Part shown: piece by piece, positions 4,540 through 5,356 of the stretch
Layout: each line of letters opens with the position of its first letter
How positions within the stretch are numbered: position 1 is the stretch's first letter
Assembly (NCBI GenBank): GCA_009908925.1
Contig: JAAAOH010000079.1
Coordinates: forward strand, 1-5,356
Origin: Spirochaetota bacterium
Lineage (GTDB): Bacteria > Spirochaetota > Spirochaetia > DSM-27196 > PWMO01
DNA length: 5,356 bases
Direction: 5' to 3'
Notes under the pieces: generated by a model
What the model saw: the letters and a program-made list of their open reading frames with translations, nothing else
Databases searched by the model: none
Told to the model about the DNA's origin: nothing
Translations under genes and position numbers: made by a program

Positions 4540-5356
4540 ATGACGAATCTGGCCAAAATCGGTCTGTTCTTCCTGGTAATCGGCGTGAGTAGCGTCGGCT
4601 ACATTCTCATGACCGTGGACAATATCGCCGGGAGAAACGGCTATGTCATCACGGTTTTCATGGAAGATGCATCCGGTCTCATCGAGGACTCGGGCGTTGA
4701 GATGGCCGGTGTCGACGTCGGACAGATACGGTCGATCGAGTTGCAGGAGGGGCGTGCCAGGCTCACCCTCGAGATCCGGGAGGATGTCGAGATATACCCC
4801 GATGCCACCCTGCGGAAGCGTCCGTCTTCCGTGCTCGGCAACAGCGTTCTCTCGATCGACCCCGGCGAGCGAACCGGAGCGCCGGTGCGGGAGGGGTTCA
4901 CCGTTCGCACCGTCGAGAGCGGACCCGACCTGAGCGCCGCACTCGGCTCGGTAGAGGACGTGGGCTCTGAAGCCGCGTTGCTCATCCGGGAGCTTCGGAC
5001 CCAGCTCGCTACCGACGGCACCTATGAAGACTTTGACGCCATCATGGACAACCTTCGGGCCACGAGCGAAACAACACGAGTCCTCCTCGAGCAGAATCTC
5101 CGGCTCCTTACGGGAACGCTGGAATCCATCGACGATGTGGTCGGACAGGTGAACACGCGTAGCGACGACGAGCTCGAGCGCATTTCCCGGATTCTTGCGA
5201 GCACTGCCGTCGTCGCCGAGCGTCTCGAGACGATATTCGTGGAGAACGATGAGCGTATCGCGCGGTCACTCGAGGACGTTCAGGCATCACTCGCCTCTCT
5301 CGACCGAACGCTTCAGACGGTAGAATCGTCGGCTCTCGACGTGAAATCGGCCACCG
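4540..5356 (+). CDS. mlaD: MCE-domain (MlaD-like) lipid-binding protein, 3' end outside window
   Basis: The frame is open for 272 codons to the window edge. Residues 7-26 (IGLFFLVIGVSSVGYILMTV) form a single N-terminal membrane anchor after a short cytoplasmic head. Residues about 35-125 are an MCE domain. It has the family pattern GL..DSGVEMAGVDVGQI (46-63), the basic/proline stretch LRKRPSSVLG (91-100), VLSIDPG (103-109) and a closing EGFTVRTVESG (118-128). Known MCE domains form hexameric rings on the periplasmic side of the MlaFE complex and carry lipid through a central pore. From about 130 on, the sequence is charged and helical (ELRTQL, LEQNLRLL, ERISRIL, SLEDVQASLASLDRTL). It is therefore already far longer than E. 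coli MlaD (183 residues), which suggests a long helical barrel or needle as in other MCE proteins. The gene sits 17 bases after the ATPase gene with GGAGG before its ATG, as the third gene of the operon. Confidence 0.9.
   Translation, partial: MTNLAKIGLFFLVIGVSSVGYILMTVDNIAGRNGYVITVFMEDASGLIEDSGVEMAGVDVGQIRSIELQEGRARLTLEIREDVEIYPDATLRKRPSSVLGNSVLSIDPGERTGAPVREGFTVRTVESGPDLSAALGSVEDVGSEAALLIRELRTQLATDGTYEDFDAIMDNLRATSETTRVLLEQNLRLLTGTLESIDDVVGQVNTRSDDELERISRILASTAVVAERLETIFVENDERIARSLEDVQASLASLDRTLQTVESSALDVKSAT

Noticed and set aside
1..5356. CRISPR arrays, tRNA or rRNA genes, insertion sequences, toxin-antitoxin or defence genes
   Set aside because: Reading both strands showed no regularly spaced repeats, cloverleaf, rRNA motifs, transposase or defence-protein motifs.

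Overview
The window holds a GC-rich, densely coding stretch of bacterial chromosome in which every intact gene lies on the + strand. An MlaE/MlaF/MlaD-type phospholipid transport operon implies a diderm (outer-membrane) bacterium. A CheB/CheR-type PAS fusion protein fits a chemotactic or two-component-rich environmental organism. Nothing in the sequence fixes the taxon. A high-GC spirochaete or proteobacterium would fit, but that is a weak inference.

Left part (1-868): the 3' end of a large signalling protein, consisting of a long leucine-heptad coiled coil and a terminal PAS domain, with the upstream part outside the window. The next 375 bases (869-1243) have no intact gene. They carry a small hairpin, one copy of a 19-20 base repeat, a minus-strand remnant of the C-terminus of a zinc-type/quinone-reductase (MDR) oxidoreductase gene, a nested set of inverted repeats and a short palindrome just before the next gene.

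Middle part (1244-2849): a class I SAM-dependent methyltransferase is followed by an aminoglycoside/choline-kinase-like phosphotransferase. They are joined by a very short candidate leader ORF (1876-1902). Its start overlaps the methyltransferase stop and its stop overlaps the kinase start, which suggests translational coupling. Their substrates cannot be read from the sequence.

Right part (2850-5356): a 148-base intergenic region has a perfect TTGACA box, a run of eight C and an 8-bp stem. It precedes three tightly spaced genes: MlaE-like permease, MlaF-like ATPase and an MlaD-like MCE protein that runs off the window. Together these would form an inner-membrane ABC complex moving lipids between the inner membrane and the periplasm or outer membrane.

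I see no clear undescribed system. The most useful leads are the repeat shared by two gene ends, the bridging mini-ORF, the MDR remnant and the C-tract in the likely mla promoter.
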